This document shows, one piece after another, positions 17,320 through 26,134 of a stretch of DNA of 40,837 bases (positions are counted from its first letter, which is position 1; every line of letters starts with the position of its first letter). Source of the stretch: Pseudomonadota bacterium (lineage in GTDB: Bacteria; Pseudomonadota; Gammaproteobacteria; Pseudomonadales; Moraxellaceae); the NCBI GenBank assembly GCA_021851865.1, contig JAJZBU010000028.1, positions 1-40,837 of the forward strand. Direction: 5' to 3'. The notes beneath the pieces are model-generated. The model saw only the letters and a list, made by a program, of their open reading frames with translations. It was not told the origin of the DNA and did no database searches. A program made the position numbers and the translations under genes.

Positions 17320-17886
17320 ATGATCGACGAAGCCAACTTCAGTCATCAGTTTTTGATCGCCATGCCGGGTATGGCCGATCCTCATTTTGCCCAGTCCCTG
17401 ACCTATCTCATGCATCATGACGGCGATGGCGCCATCGGCTTGGTCATCAACCGCCCGAGTGACATCAGCCTCAAGGAACTGCTCGCCGAGGTGCAGCTGC
17501 AACTCCTCGCCCCCTTGCGTTATCCCGACGCCAAGGTTCTCCTCGGCGGTCCGGTAGCGCAGCACGTCGGCTTTGTCCTGCATCGTCAACCGGGAACCTG
17601 GACGGTGAGCAAGGACGTCGGACGCGATCTGTTTCTCACCAGTTCCCGCGACATCCTGCAGGCGATCAGCCTCGGCCAGGGCCCGGACGATTACCTGGTC
17701 GCTCTCGGCTATGCCGGCTGGGGGCCGGGCCAGCTCGAACAGGAGATGGCGAGCAACACCTGGCTGAGCTGTGCGGCCGACGAGCGCATCCTGTTTCAGG
17801 TGCCGATGGAGGAGCGCTGGCAGGCGGCGGCGGCGAGCATGGGCATCGACCTGCGCCTGCTCGGACCCGAGGCCGGGCATGCCTGA
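17320..17886 (+). CDS. yqgE: YqgE/AlgH family protein
   Basis: A 188-residue protein of the YqgE/AlgH (DUF179) family, which is conserved but biochemically undefined; AlgH was linked to alginate regulation in P. aeruginosa. The sequence NFSHQFLIAMPGMADPHFAQSLTYL and GAIGLVINRPSDISL is the family signature. The ATG at 17320 is chosen because GGAGG (17309-17313) is spaced 6 bp from it; the in-frame ATG at 17314 abuts the RBS. It overlaps ruvX by 8 bp, as expected for this conserved pair. Confidence 0.92.
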   Translation: MIDEANFSHQFLIAMPGMADPHFAQSLTYLMHHDGDGAIGLVINRPSDISLKELLAEVQLQLLAPLRYPDAKVLLGGPVAQHVGFVLHRQPGTWTVSKDVGRDLFLTSSRDILQAISLGQGPDDYLVALGYAGWGPGQLEQEMASNTWLSCAADERILFQVPMEERWQAAAASMGIDLRLLGPEAGHA

Positions 17887-18304
17887 GACGACCTTTTTCG
17901 GCCTCGACTTCGGCACCCGACGCATCGGCGTCGCGCATGGCCAGCGACTCCTGCTCAGCGCCGAGCCGGTGGCGACGGTCGCTGCCAGCGAGGGTATCCC
18001 GCAATGGCCGCAGCTCGATCGCCTGATCGCCCTGTGGCAGCCGCAGGCCATCGTCATCGGCATCCCCGTGCACATGGATGGCGCGGAGTCGGCGATGACG
18101 CTGCGGGCACGCAAGTTCGCGCGCCGCGTGGCGCATCGCTATGGCCTGCCGGTCTATCCCTGGGATGAGCGCCTAAGCTCGGAAGAGGCGCTCTGGCAGC
18201 GGCGTGAACAAGGCGCCAGTCGCGCCGGTCTCGACGCCGAGGCGGCGGCCATCATGCTGGCGAGCTATTTGCGTAGCCTGCCGGCGACGAACTCGCCGCC
18301 ATGA
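17879..18304 (+). CDS. ruvX: RuvX/YqgF, RNase H-fold pre-16S rRNA nuclease
   Basis: A 141-residue RNase H-like nuclease needed for 5' end maturation of 16S rRNA. It starts MPETTFFGLDFGTRRIGVA, with the first catalytic Asp in GLDFGT. The second acidic site is in WDERLSSEEA and the third in GLDAEAAAIMLASYL. Length matches E. coli YqgF (138). The ATG at 17879 overlaps the end of yqgE. In pseudomonads pyrR follows; here a minus-strand membrane-barrel gene does. Confidence 0.93.
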   Translation: MPETTFFGLDFGTRRIGVAHGQRLLLSAEPVATVAASEGIPQWPQLDRLIALWQPQAIVIGIPVHMDGAESAMTLRARKFARRVAHRYGLPVYPWDERLSSEEALWQRREQGASRAGLDAEAAAIMLASYLRSLPATNSPP

Positions 18305-18310
18305 CCGCGT

Positions 18311-18991
18311 TCAAAAAGCGAGCATACCGACCAGGGTGAGGATGTTGACCGCCGAATGCATCGCGACCGTGCCGCCGGCCAGAGGATTGGCGGTGGTCTG
18401 CGGCAGGCCGACGTGCTCGACGAGCAGTTGCAGCTGCGCCATGGCGCCACCGAATGCGACGCCGGCGGCGAGATAGGGGCGGACGGCGCGTTCGCTCTGG
18501 GTGAACCCGCTGTCATTGGGGATGCTGCTGTTGTAATCCGTGCGATCGGTGGTCGCGGCGACACCGGTGCGCGCCAGCAGGCTCATGGTCTGCGGCCAAA
18601 GCGGCCATTCGAAGCCGAGATCGAGGTGCTCGTAGCGCAGACGATTGCTCAGGGTTTCGTGGGTGCCTCCCTGCCAGCGCGTCGCCTGGCTCTGCTGGCC
18701 GAGATCGCGATAGCCGAGCTCGAGGGCGACATCGATGGGGCCGACGTGGGTGACGCCATAGCCGACGGAAGCGCCCACGTTCAAGGTGTCCTGGGTCACA
18801 TTGGTGACCGGCTGACTCAAGGCATGCGCGGCGCTGGCGTTCTGTATCTGCTGGTCCCAGCTGGCGTTGCTGATGAAGTTGGGGGTGCGTCCGAGCTCGA
18901 GAGCGACGCTGACGGCACCAGCCGGCAGACCCCAGGTCGCGGCAGAGCAGGCGAGACAGGCGAGGATGACGACGCCGGCACGATACGACAT
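18311..18991 (-). CDS. Outer-membrane beta-barrel protein, uncharacterised
   Basis: A 226-residue protein from the ATG at 18991 (GGGAG 8 bp upstream). It has a signal peptide (about 1-26, [20 protein letters not shown]), then alternating beta strands with aromatic girdles: [81 protein letters not shown]. It ends LTLVGMLAF with the C-terminal Phe recognised by the BAM complex. This suits a small eight-stranded OmpA/OmpW-like barrel. The ligand is unknown. It is divergent from pyrB and convergent with ruvX, six bases apart. Confidence 0.75.
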   Translation of the reverse strand: MSYRAGVVILACLACSAATWGLPAGAVSVALELGRTPNFISNASWDQQIQNASAAHALSQPVTNVTQDTLNVGASVGYGVTHVGPIDVALELGYRDLGQQSQATRWQGGTHETLSNRLRYEHLDLGFEWPLWPQTMSLLARTGVAATTDRTDYNSSIPNDSGFTQSERAVRPYLAAGVAFGGAMAQLQLLVEHVGLPQTTANPLAGGTVAMHSAVNILTLVGMLAF

Positions 18992-19074
18992 GAAACGACT
19001 CCCGTGTAAGCAGCACCGCCAGTTTAGTGGCAAAGTCACGCTCTGGCCAATGCCGCAAGGCCGCGACAGGCTGC

Positions 19075-19080
19075 TAGAAT
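19075..19080 (+). promoter_or_regulatory. Putative -10 element of the pyrB promoter
   Basis: TAGAAT lies 30 bp before the pyrB ATG in the 118-bp divergent gap. The -35 is poor. The leader would be about 25 nt, with no room for a UMP-sensing attenuator. Confidence 0.35.
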
Positions 19081-19109
19081 GGCGGACATCGCCGCAGCAG
19101 GAGCGCTCC

Positions 19110-20093
19110 ATGCATGTCTCGCATCGCCACCAGGCCAGTCGTCTGCAGCTCAACGATCAAGGCCGCCTGCGCCATTTTCTCAGTACCGAGGGGCTGTCAC
19201 GCGAACTGCTCACCGAGATTCTCGACACGGCCGAGAGCTTTCTGCTGCCGGACGGCGGGATGCGCCGCGAGCCGCGGCTGGCCGGCTGTACGGTGATGAA
19301 CCTCTTCTTCGAGGCGAGTACGCGCACGCGCACCACCTTCGAGGTGGCGGCGAAAAAGCTCAGCGCCGACGTCGTCAACATCGACATCTCGACCTCCTCG
19401 ACCAGCAAGGGCGAGACTTTGCGCGACATGCTGTGGAATCTCGAAGCGATGGATCCGGACATCTTCGTCGTCCGCCACAACCTGTCCGGGGCGGCGCACT
19501 ACATTGCCGAGCAGGTGACGCCGCGGGTGGCGGTGATCAACGCCGGTGATGGTCAGCACGCGCACCCGACCCAGGCCATGCTTGACATGCTCACCCTGCG
19601 TCGCCACGCTGGCCCCTTCAGCGAGCTGTGCGTCGCCATCGTCGGCGACATCCGGCACTCACGCGTCGCGCGTTCCAACATCCACGCCCTGCAGACCCTG
19701 GGGGCGCGCGCCATTCACGTCATCGGCCCGCATACCCTGATGCCGACCGGTATCGAGGAGCTCGGCGTCAAGGTCTTCAACCGCCTCGAGGACGGTCTGC
19801 GTGAGGCCGACGTGGTCATCGCCCTGCGCATCCAGAACGAACGCATGGCCTCTGCCCTGCTGCCCTCGGCGCAGGAGTTCTTCCAGCTCTATGGTCTGAC
19901 CGAGGAGCGTATGCAGCTGGCGCGCCCGGGCGCCCTGGTCATGCATCCGGGGCCGATCAACCGTGGCGTCGAGATCGCCGGTGAACTCGCCGATGGTGAG
20001 CGTTCGGTATTGCTGCAGCAGGTCAGTTATGGCATCGCCGTGCGCATGGCCGTCTTATCGATGACCATCCAGGGGCAGAAGGAGGCAGGATGA
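19110..20093 (+). CDS. pyrB: Aspartate carbamoyltransferase, catalytic subunit
   Basis: A 327-residue enzyme forming N-carbamoyl-aspartate, the committed step of pyrimidine synthesis. The carbamoyl-phosphate site is [12 protein letters not shown]; further signatures are [26 protein letters not shown] and MHPGPINRG. The start at 19110 has AGGAG 6 bp upstream. The N-terminus carries about 15 extra residues compared with the E. coli chain, as in Pseudomonas-type class A ATCase, where it forms a dodecamer with an inactive PyrC'. No pyrI is present. The stop overlaps the pyrC' start (ATGA). Confidence 0.96.
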   Translation: MHVSHRHQASRLQLNDQGRLRHFLSTEGLSRELLTEILDTAESFLLPDGGMRREPRLAGCTVMNLFFEASTRTRTTFEVAAKKLSADVVNIDISTSSTSKGETLRDMLWNLEAMDPDIFVVRHNLSGAAHYIAEQVTPRVAVINAGDGQHAHPTQAMLDMLTLRRHAGPFSELCVAIVGDIRHSRVARSNIHALQTLGARAIHVIGPHTLMPTGIEELGVKVFNRLEDGLREADVVIALRIQNERMASALLPSAQEFFQLYGLTEERMQLARPGALVMHPGPINRGVEIAGELADGERSVLLQQVSYGIAVRMAVLSMTIQGQKEAG

Positions 20094-21370
20094 GCAGTGT
20101 ATGGCTGTGCGGTGGGCGCATCATCACCGGCGACGATACGGAGCGAATGGCCGATCTCGAGATCGGCGCGGGTCGTATCCTCACCCTGGGCATGGCGCCG
20201 CAGGATGTCGCCCGTGTCGATGTCAGCCGGTGGGTGCTCTGGCCGGCGTTGACCGATCTGGCGGCGCGCCTGCGCGAACCCGGACCGCGTGAACATGGCG
20301 ACATCGCCAGTGAAACGGCGGCGGCCGCCGCCGCCGGCTTCGCCCAGGTGGTTCTGCCCGCCGATACCCAGCCGGTCATCGACAGCGCCGCCATCGCCCA
20401 TCTCATCCGCGATAAGGCGGCGCAGGCGGGCGCGGTGCGCGTCCTGCCCCTGGGGGCGCTCACCCAGGGCCTGGAAGGGCGTGCTCTGGCCAATATGGCG
20501 GCCCTGAAAGGCGCGGGCTGCATCGCAGTCAGCCAGGCCCGCCGCCCCATGGCCAGCCATGAGACCTGGTTGCGCTGCCTGCAGTTCGCCGCCGGCACCG
20601 GCTTGACCGTCTTCTTCAGTCCCGAGGATGCCGCCTTGGCGCAAGGCTGCGTACACGATGGCTTTATGGCCAGCCGTCTGGGTTTGCCGGGTATCCCAAA
20701 CAGCGCCGAGACCGTGGCCATGGCGACGCAGTTGCTGCTCGTCGAACAGACCGGGGTGCGCGCGCATTTTGGTCAGCTGTCGACGGCGGGCAGCGTGCAG
20801 CTGCTGCGCTGGGCCAAAGCGCAGGGCTTGCCGGTGAGCGGCGACGTCGCCATGCATCAGCTGCATCTGACCGACGCCGCCATCGATGGCTTCAATGCCT
20901 TCGCCCATGTGCGCCCGCCGCTGCGCGCCGAGAGCGATCGCCAGGCTTTGCTCGAGGGCGTCGCCACGGGAGTGATCGACGCCATCTGCTCAGATCATCA
21001 ACCCCTGCACAGCAGTGCCAAGCAGGCGCCTTTCGCCGCCACCATGCCGGGTATGTCGACGCTGCAGACCGTCCTCCCCCTCGGCCTGCGCCTAGTGGCC
21101 GAAGGCGAGCTCACCCTGGCGCGCCTGATCGACGCCCTCGCTCTGGCGCCGCGTCGTATCCTCGGCCAGGAGGCGCGCGGTCTCGCTGTCGGCGCCGTCG
21201 CCGACATCGTCGCCATCGATCGTGACGTCCTCTGGGAGGTCGATGCCAAACACTGGCATTCGGCCGGGCGCAACACCCCCTACTGGGGGCGGTCCTTGCG
21301 CGGATGCGCCGCGCAACTATGGATCGACGGTCGCGCCTGTCTGTCAGGGATGGCGTCGCCCGAGGTCTGA
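20090..21370 (+). CDS. pyrC': Inactive dihydroorotase-like subunit (PyrC')
   Basis: A 426-residue amidohydrolase-fold protein, the expected structural partner of the Pseudomonas-type ATCase. The fold is clear: [15 protein letters not shown] near residue 52, CSDHQPLHS near 303 and [13 protein letters not shown]. The metal-binding HxH of true dihydroorotases (DxHxHxR) is replaced by DLAARLR, so positions 58 and 60 are Ala and Arg. The catalytic role is therefore lost. In P. aeruginosa/P. putida the equivalent protein is required for ATCase assembly. A functional dihydroorotase must be encoded elsewhere. Translation is coupled to pyrB by a 4-bp overlap. Confidence 0.93.
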   Translation: MSSVWLCGGRIITGDDTERMADLEIGAGRILTLGMAPQDVARVDVSRWVLWPALTDLAARLREPGPREHGDIASETAAAAAAGFAQVVLPADTQPVIDSAAIAHLIRDKAAQAGAVRVLPLGALTQGLEGRALANMAALKGAGCIAVSQARRPMASHETWLRCLQFAAGTGLTVFFSPEDAALAQGCVHDGFMASRLGLPGIPNSAETVAMATQLLLVEQTGVRAHFGQLSTAGSVQLLRWAKAQGLPVSGDVAMHQLHLTDAAIDGFNAFAHVRPPLRAESDRQALLEGVATGVIDAICSDHQPLHSSAKQAPFAATMPGMSTLQTVLPLGLRLVAEGELTLARLIDALALAPRRILGQEARGLAVGAVADIVAIDRDVLWEVDAKHWHSAGRNTPYWGRSLRGCAAQLWIDGRACLSGMASPEV

Positions 21371-22204
21371 GGGCAGATCCCGCGCCTGCGGCATGAAGGG
21401 CTGCGGCTCATAACCGAAGGCCGCGATCGCCGCTTGCGCATCGAAGACGAGGTCTTCGCGCATGCGCTCGGCCATCGCCGGTGTCAGATGCGCGAACCCC
21501 GGCAGTCGTGCGAGCAGACGCAGGCCGAGGGCGAGGAGAGCGACGGGCAGGTGGATGCGCTGGACGCGGCCATCGAGCAGATCGAGCAGGCGCGTCAGCA
21601 TGGCGGCATAGCTCAGTGTCTCGCCGCCGGGCAGATCGTAGGCCTGGCGTCCGCCTAGGTCGGCGTCGAGAGCGCGCAGACAGGCGGCGGCGACGTCGTC
21701 GGCGTGGATGGGCTGGCGTCGCCCTCCCGAGCCGAGCGGCAACAGCACACAGCGCGTGCGTGCGGCGAAGCGCACGATGGTCGACAGGTTTTGGTCGCGG
21801 CCGCGCCCGTAGATGAGGGTAGGCCGCAGGATGATGCAGTCGATGCCGGCCTTCTCGGCCCAGGCGTGCACGGCCTCCTCCGCCGCGCTCAGCGCCAAGG
21901 CGGTGGCGCGCTCGCTGGCGAGGGAAGAGTGCAGTTTGCTGAAGCGGCTGGTCGAGGACAGGGCGACGAGGCGACGACAGCCACTTTTTTGCAACCAATC
22001 GAGATAGGGCAGCAGCGCCGGCAGATAGAGCAAGCTGATCACCGCCTGGCAATGGACCACCGCCTGGCCTGGTACGATCCAGGTGGGCGCTAAGTTCGCC
22101 GCCTGACGACTCGCCGCCAGAAAAGGTCGCCCCTGCGCTTGCAGGCGCTCGCACAAAGCGGCAGCGACCAGACTGCGCGCGCCGAGGAGGAGAAGCTCGC
22201 TCAC
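21344..22204 (-). CDS. NAD-dependent epimerase/SDR-like protein
   Basis: A 286-residue extended-SDR-like protein starting at a GTG at 22204 that overlaps the glycosyltransferase stop (GTGA). The frame is open further upstream, but that part overlaps the glycosyltransferase. Recognised segments: VALSSTSRFSK, CIILRPTLIYGRGRDQNLSTI, RRQPIHADDVAAACLRAL and YDLPGGETLSYAAML. The N-terminal Rossmann glycine motif is degenerate (LLLGARSLVAAAL instead of GxxGxxG), so cofactor binding is uncertain. It is paired with a GT2 enzyme, suggesting surface-glycan sugar modification. The last 27 bases run convergently into pyrC'. Confidence 0.8.
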   Translation of the reverse strand: MSELLLLGARSLVAAALCERLQAQGRPFLAASRQAANLAPTWIVPGQAVVHCQAVISLLYLPALLPYLDWLQKSGCRRLVALSSTSRFSKLHSSLASERATALALSAAEEAVHAWAEKAGIDCIILRPTLIYGRGRDQNLSTIVRFAARTRCVLLPLGSGGRRQPIHADDVAAACLRALDADLGGRQAYDLPGGETLSYAAMLTRLLDLLDGRVQRIHLPVALLALGLRLLARLPGFAHLTPAMAERMREDLVFDAQAAIAAFGYEPQPFMPQARDLPSDLGRRHP

Positions 22205-23106
22205 CGTGAGCGACCGCGCGGACTCAGTCCCAGACGCAGACCGACGAGGACGAAGCGGATCCAGATGCCGGTGGTGATGAGGGCCATCTTGCCGTAATTC
22301 TGCTGTGGCCGGAAGAACTTGCGGTAGAAGCGCAACATGCCGCGGTGCTTGTACCATTCGATGCGCAGGCGATGCGACTGACTGCAGGTGCCTTTGTGAT
22401 GTAGGATGTGCGCCTGCGGCACGAAGACGACTTCGAGATGGGCGCGCCAGTAACGCATGCACAGGTCGAGATCCTCACAGTGCAGGAAATAGGCTTCATC
22501 CCAGCTGCCAAGCTCGATCAGCTGTTGCCGGCGTACCAGCATGCAGGCGCCAGAGATGGCCTCGACACTGATCGGATGCGGCGGCAGGGACTGCTGATGC
22601 AGGAGAAAATCGGGAAAGGTCTGCGGGAACCAGCGCTGCAACTTGAACATGCCAAAAGCGCGCGCGAAGGAACGGCGCGGGGTGGGAAAGAGGCGGCGGC
22701 CGCCGGCCTGTTCGCTGCCGTCGGGGTTGAGCAGCAGGCCTCCGACCATACCGCTCTGCTCGCGCGTCGTCAGCACCTTGAGCAGCTGTGCCAGGGCGTC
22801 GGTGGCGATGATGCAGTCGGGATTGAGGAAGAGCACGTAGGGCTGATTCGCTGCCATGGCGCCGATGTTGCAGGCGCGGGCGAAGCCGAGATTGTTCGCC
22901 TGGCGGTGCACGGACAGCGCTGCCGCTGGCAGGGATCGGATGAGGGCAGGTAAGCTGTCATCGTTCGATGCATTGTCGACGACGATGACTCTGGCAGCGC
23001 CGGCCTGCAGCGCCGAGCTGACACAGGTGGTGAGCAGAGCACCGGCATTGTAGTTGACCACCACGACATCGACCGGCAACGCTGTGTCAAGCGGAACATC
23101 AGACAT
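22201..23106 (-). CDS. Glycosyltransferase family 2 (rhamnosyltransferase-like)
   Basis: A 301-residue GT-A fold enzyme. Nucleotide-sugar binding features are VVVVNYN (14-20), IVVDNASNDD (41-50), NNLGFARACNIGA and LFLNPDC (92-98; the Asp takes the DxD role). The catalytic-base region is YFLHCEDLDLCMRYW. The pattern matches WbbL/RfbN-type rhamnosyltransferases acting on polyprenyl-linked glycans, and the C-terminal hydrophobic stretch (KMALITTGIWIRFVLVGL) suggests membrane association. It is translationally coupled to the downstream epimerase-like gene. Donor and acceptor are unknown. Confidence 0.85.
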   Translation of the reverse strand: MSDVPLDTALPVDVVVVNYNAGALLTTCVSSALQAGAARVIVVDNASNDDSLPALIRSLPAAALSVHRQANNLGFARACNIGAMAANQPYVLFLNPDCIIATDALAQLLKVLTTREQSGMVGGLLLNPDGSEQAGGRRLFPTPRRSFARAFGMFKLQRWFPQTFPDFLLHQQSLPPHPISVEAISGACMLVRRQQLIELGSWDEAYFLHCEDLDLCMRYWRAHLEVVFVPQAHILHHKGTCSQSHRLRIEWYKHRGMLRFYRKFFRPQQNYGKMALITTGIWIRFVLVGLRLGLSPRGRSR

Positions 23107-23160
23107 CGCAACGATGCATCCAGGACGAAAGCCCTATCATAACACGCGCCACGACGTATT

Positions 23161-24282
23161 TCAGTCGGCCGATTGCAGGGTCAGGCCACGCGTCGCCTGA
23201 TCGAGAAAGCGCGCGTCGGTCTCCGAGCCGAGCTTGATCATCAGCCGCAAATCGTTCGGCGCATCGGCGTGCTTGAGGGCGTCCTCATAGGTGATTTCGC
23301 CGGCGGAGTAGAGCGTGTACAGGGCTTGGTCGAAGGTCTGCATGCCGAGCTCGCGCGACTTTTTCATCACTTCCTTGATCAGGTGGATCTCGCCTTTGCG
23401 GATGTGATCGGAGATCAGCGGCGTGTTCAGCAGCACCTCGATACAGGCGCGGCGCGACTTGCCGTCCGGCGTCGGGATGAGTTGCTGGGCGACGAGGCCA
23501 CGCAGATTGAGAGAAAGATCCATGAACAGCTGTTGATGGCGATCGGCGGGAAAGAAATGAATGATGCGATCGAGCGCCTGGTTGGCGTTGTTGGCGTGCA
23601 GGGTGGCGAGCACGAGGTGGCCGGTTTCGGCGAAGGCGATGGCGTAGTCCATGACCTCGCGGGTGCGGATCTCGCCGATCAGGATGACGTCGGGCGCTTG
23701 CCGTAGGGTATTTTTCAACGCCACTTCGAAGTTGTCGGTGTCGATGCCGACCTCGCGCTGGGTGACGATGCAGTTGGCGTGCTGATGGATGAACTCGATC
23801 GGATCCTCGATGGTGATGATGTGGCCGCGCGAGTTCTGATTGCGATGACCGATCATCGCCGCCAGCGACGTCGACTTGCCGGTGCCGGTGGCGCCGACGA
23901 AGATGACGACGCCGCGTTTGCTCATCGCCAGTTCTTTGATGACCTCCGGCAGTTTCAGTTCATCGACACCGGGGATACGGGTTTCGATGCGGCGCAGGAC
24001 CATGCCGACCATGTTGCGCTGATAGTAGGCGCTCACCCGGAAACGGCCGATACCGCGCGCCGAGATGGCGAAGTTGCACTCCTTGAACTGCGCGAACTCC
24101 TTACGCTGAGCCTCGGTCATGACGCCGAGAACGACCTCGCGCGTCATGTCCGGCGTCAGCGGCGACTTGGTGATCGGCACCACCTGGCCATTGACCTTGA
24201 TCGAGGGTGGCACCCCGGCGGTGATGAACATGTCGGAGCCACCTTTTTGCACCATGATTTTCAGCAGATCTTCAAATTCCAT
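23161..24282 (-). CDS. pilU: PilU, type IV pilus retraction ATPase
   Basis: A 373-residue PilT-like secretion ATPase that supports pilus retraction together with PilT. Walker A is GATGTGKST (130-138); the Asp box is IEDPIEFIHQHANC, Walker B is LIGEIRTREVM, and the His box is ATLHANNANQALDRI. The extended C-terminus (DAPNDLRLMIKLGSETDARF) separates PilU from PilT. It lies 15 bp downstream of pilT on the same strand, so the two form an operon. It acts at the cytoplasmic face of the inner membrane. Confidence 0.95.
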   Translation of the reverse strand: MEFEDLLKIMVQKGGSDMFITAGVPPSIKVNGQVVPITKSPLTPDMTREVVLGVMTEAQRKEFAQFKECNFAISARGIGRFRVSAYYQRNMVGMVLRRIETRIPGVDELKLPEVIKELAMSKRGVVIFVGATGTGKSTSLAAMIGHRNQNSRGHIITIEDPIEFIHQHANCIVTQREVGIDTDNFEVALKNTLRQAPDVILIGEIRTREVMDYAIAFAETGHLVLATLHANNANQALDRIIHFFPADRHQQLFMDLSLNLRGLVAQQLIPTPDGKSRRACIEVLLNTPLISDHIRKGEIHLIKEVMKKSRELGMQTFDQALYTLYSAGEITYEDALKHADAPNDLRLMIKLGSETDARFLDQATRGLTLQSAD

Positions 24283-24297
24283 CGCCGTGGCTACTCC

Positions 24298-25332
24298 TTA
24301 CAAGGACTCGGGACTTTTGGCGTAGTCGCGCGCCACATTCATCGCCACCAGGCCCTTCTGCACGAGATTGCGCAGACATTGATCGAGGGTCTGCATGCCA
24401 TAGCCGGCGCCGGTCTGGATGGCCGAGTACATCTGCGCCACCTTGTTCTCACGGATGAGATTGCGGATGGCCGGTGTGCCGATCATGATTTCGTGCGCGG
24501 CGACGCGACCGCCGCCATTCTTTTTCAGCAGGGTTTGCGAGACCACCGCCTGCAACGATTCCGAGAGCATGGCGCGCACCATTTCTTTTTCCTCGGCCGG
24601 GAAGACGTCGACGACGCGGTCGATGGTCTTGGCCGCCGAGGTCGTGTGCAAGGTGCCGAAGACGAGATGGCCGGTTTCGGCGGCGGTGAGCGCCAGGCGA
24701 ATGGTTTCGAGGTCGCGCATTTCGCCGACCAGGACGATGTCGGGGTCTTCACGCAGGGCTGAGCGCAAGGCCTCGGCGAAACCCAAGGTGTCGCGGTGCA
24801 CCTCGCGCTGGTTGACCAGACACTTCTTCGATTCATGCACGAACTCGATCGGATCCTCGATGGTCAGGATGTGCTCGTAGCGCGAGCTGTTGATGTAGTC
24901 GAGCATGGCCGCCAGGGTCGTCGATTTGCCCGAGCCGGTCGGCCCGGTCACCAGCACCAGACCGCGCGGATAATCGGAGATGTCCTGGAAGACCTTGCCC
25001 ATGCCGAGCTCTTCCATCGACAGCACTTTCGAGGGAATGGTACGGAAGACGCCACCGGCGCCGCGGTTGTGGTTGAAAGCGTTGACACGGAAGCGCGCGA
25101 CACCCGGGACTTCGAAGGAAAAGTCGGTTTCAAGAAATTCCTCATAGTCCTTGCGCTGCTTGTCGTTCATGATGTCATAGATCAAGCGGTGCACTTCCTT
25201 GTGCTCCATCGCCGGTAGATTGATGCGGCGCACGTCGCCGTCGACACGGATCATCGGCGGGAGTCCGGCGGACAGGTGCAGGTCGGATGCGCCGTTCTTG
25301 GCGCTGAAGGCGAGCAGTTCGGTGATGTCCAT
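24298..25332 (-). CDS. pilT: PilT, type IV pilus retraction ATPase
   Basis: A 344-residue hexameric ATPase that depolymerises type IV pili for twitching motility. N-terminal ELLAFSAKNGASDLHLSAG is the PilT signature. Walker A is GPTGSGKST (130-138), the Asp box is IEDPIEFVHESKKC, Walker B is LVGEMRDLET and the His box is GTLHTTSAAKTIDRV. AIRNLIRENKVAQ, in the conserved region needed for retraction, is present. It is divergent from yggS across 77 bp, as in Pseudomonas. Confidence 0.97.
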   Translation of the reverse strand: MDITELLAFSAKNGASDLHLSAGLPPMIRVDGDVRRINLPAMEHKEVHRLIYDIMNDKQRKDYEEFLETDFSFEVPGVARFRVNAFNHNRGAGGVFRTIPSKVLSMEELGMGKVFQDISDYPRGLVLVTGPTGSGKSTTLAAMLDYINSSRYEHILTIEDPIEFVHESKKCLVNQREVHRDTLGFAEALRSALREDPDIVLVGEMRDLETIRLALTAAETGHLVFGTLHTTSAAKTIDRVVDVFPAEEKEMVRAMLSESLQAVVSQTLLKKNGGGRVAAHEIMIGTPAIRNLIRENKVAQMYSAIQTGAGYGMQTLDQCLRNLVQKGLVAMNVARDYAKSPESL

Positions 25333-25409
25333 GATGACCCCTTGTCGATAATCTGGCGCTCCTAGAATATAGCAGTCGATTCAACTGGAGGCAGCAGGAG
25401 GATGAATTT

Positions 25410-26090
25410 GTGAACGACACCCCGCTGATGGAGAGGCAGGCGCGCTTGCAGCAGCGTATTTGCGCCGCCGTCGACGCCGCCGGTCGCCGCCGCGACCAAG
25501 TCCACCTGCTGGCGGTGAGCAAACATCAACCAGCGGAGAGCGTGCGCGCCCTCTACGCCCTCGGGCAACGCCATTTTGGCGAAAACTATGTGCAGGAGGC
25601 GCTCGCCAAACAGCAGCAATTGAGTGATCTGGCGGATCTCACCTGGCACTTCATCGGGCCGCTGCAGCGCAACAAGACCGCCGCCGTGGCCGCCCATTTC
25701 AGCTGGGTGCATTCGGTTGACCGCCTGATTCTGGCGCAACGCCTGTCGGAGCAGCGTCGCGACGATCTGCCGCCGCTGCAGGTGTGCCTGCAGGTCAATA
25801 TCAGCGCCGAGGCGAGCAAGTCGGGTTGCACCTGCGCCGAGTTACCGGCGCTCGCCGCCGCGGTCGCCGCCTTGCCGCGCCTGCGGCTACGAGGCTTGAT
25901 GGCGCTGCCGGCGCCGGGTGATCACACGGCTTTTCAGCGTCTCGCCGCCATGCAAGCCGAGCTGGTTCAGTCCGGCCAGGCTCTCGACACCTTGTCGATG
26001 GGCATGTCGGACGATCTCGAGGCCGCCATCGCCGCCGGTGCCAGCTGGATCCGCATCGGCAGCGCCTTGTTCGGGCCGCGCAAGGCGTGA
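25410..26090 (+). CDS. yggS: YggS/PLPBP pyridoxal-phosphate homeostasis protein
   Basis: A 226-residue single-domain PLP-binding TIM barrel that buffers PLP and affects amino-acid metabolism. The PLP lysine is K38 in LLAVSKHQPAE. HFGENYVQEAL, WHFIGPLQRNK and LSMGMSDDLEAAI are family signatures. The GTG start at 25410 has AGGAGG 8 bp upstream; the ATG at 25402 runs into a stop after three codons. It is followed by proC, the widely conserved yggS-proC pair. Confidence 0.94.
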   Translation: MNDTPLMERQARLQQRICAAVDAAGRRRDQVHLLAVSKHQPAESVRALYALGQRHFGENYVQEALAKQQQLSDLADLTWHFIGPLQRNKTAAVAAHFSWVHSVDRLILAQRLSEQRRDDLPPLQVCLQVNISAEASKSGCTCAELPALAAAVAALPRLRLRGLMALPAPGDHTAFQRLAAMQAELVQSGQALDTLSMGMSDDLEAAIAAGASWIRIGSALFGPRKA

Positions 26091-26134
26091 GCTTCCTGTT
26101 ATGATGAGGGTAGCAAGTCAAAGATGAGGGTGTG

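Noticed and set aside
18305-19109. A degenerate pyrR hidden in this interval
   Set aside because: No plus-strand frame here carries the PRPP-binding motif of PyrR; the interval is explained by the minus-strand barrel gene.
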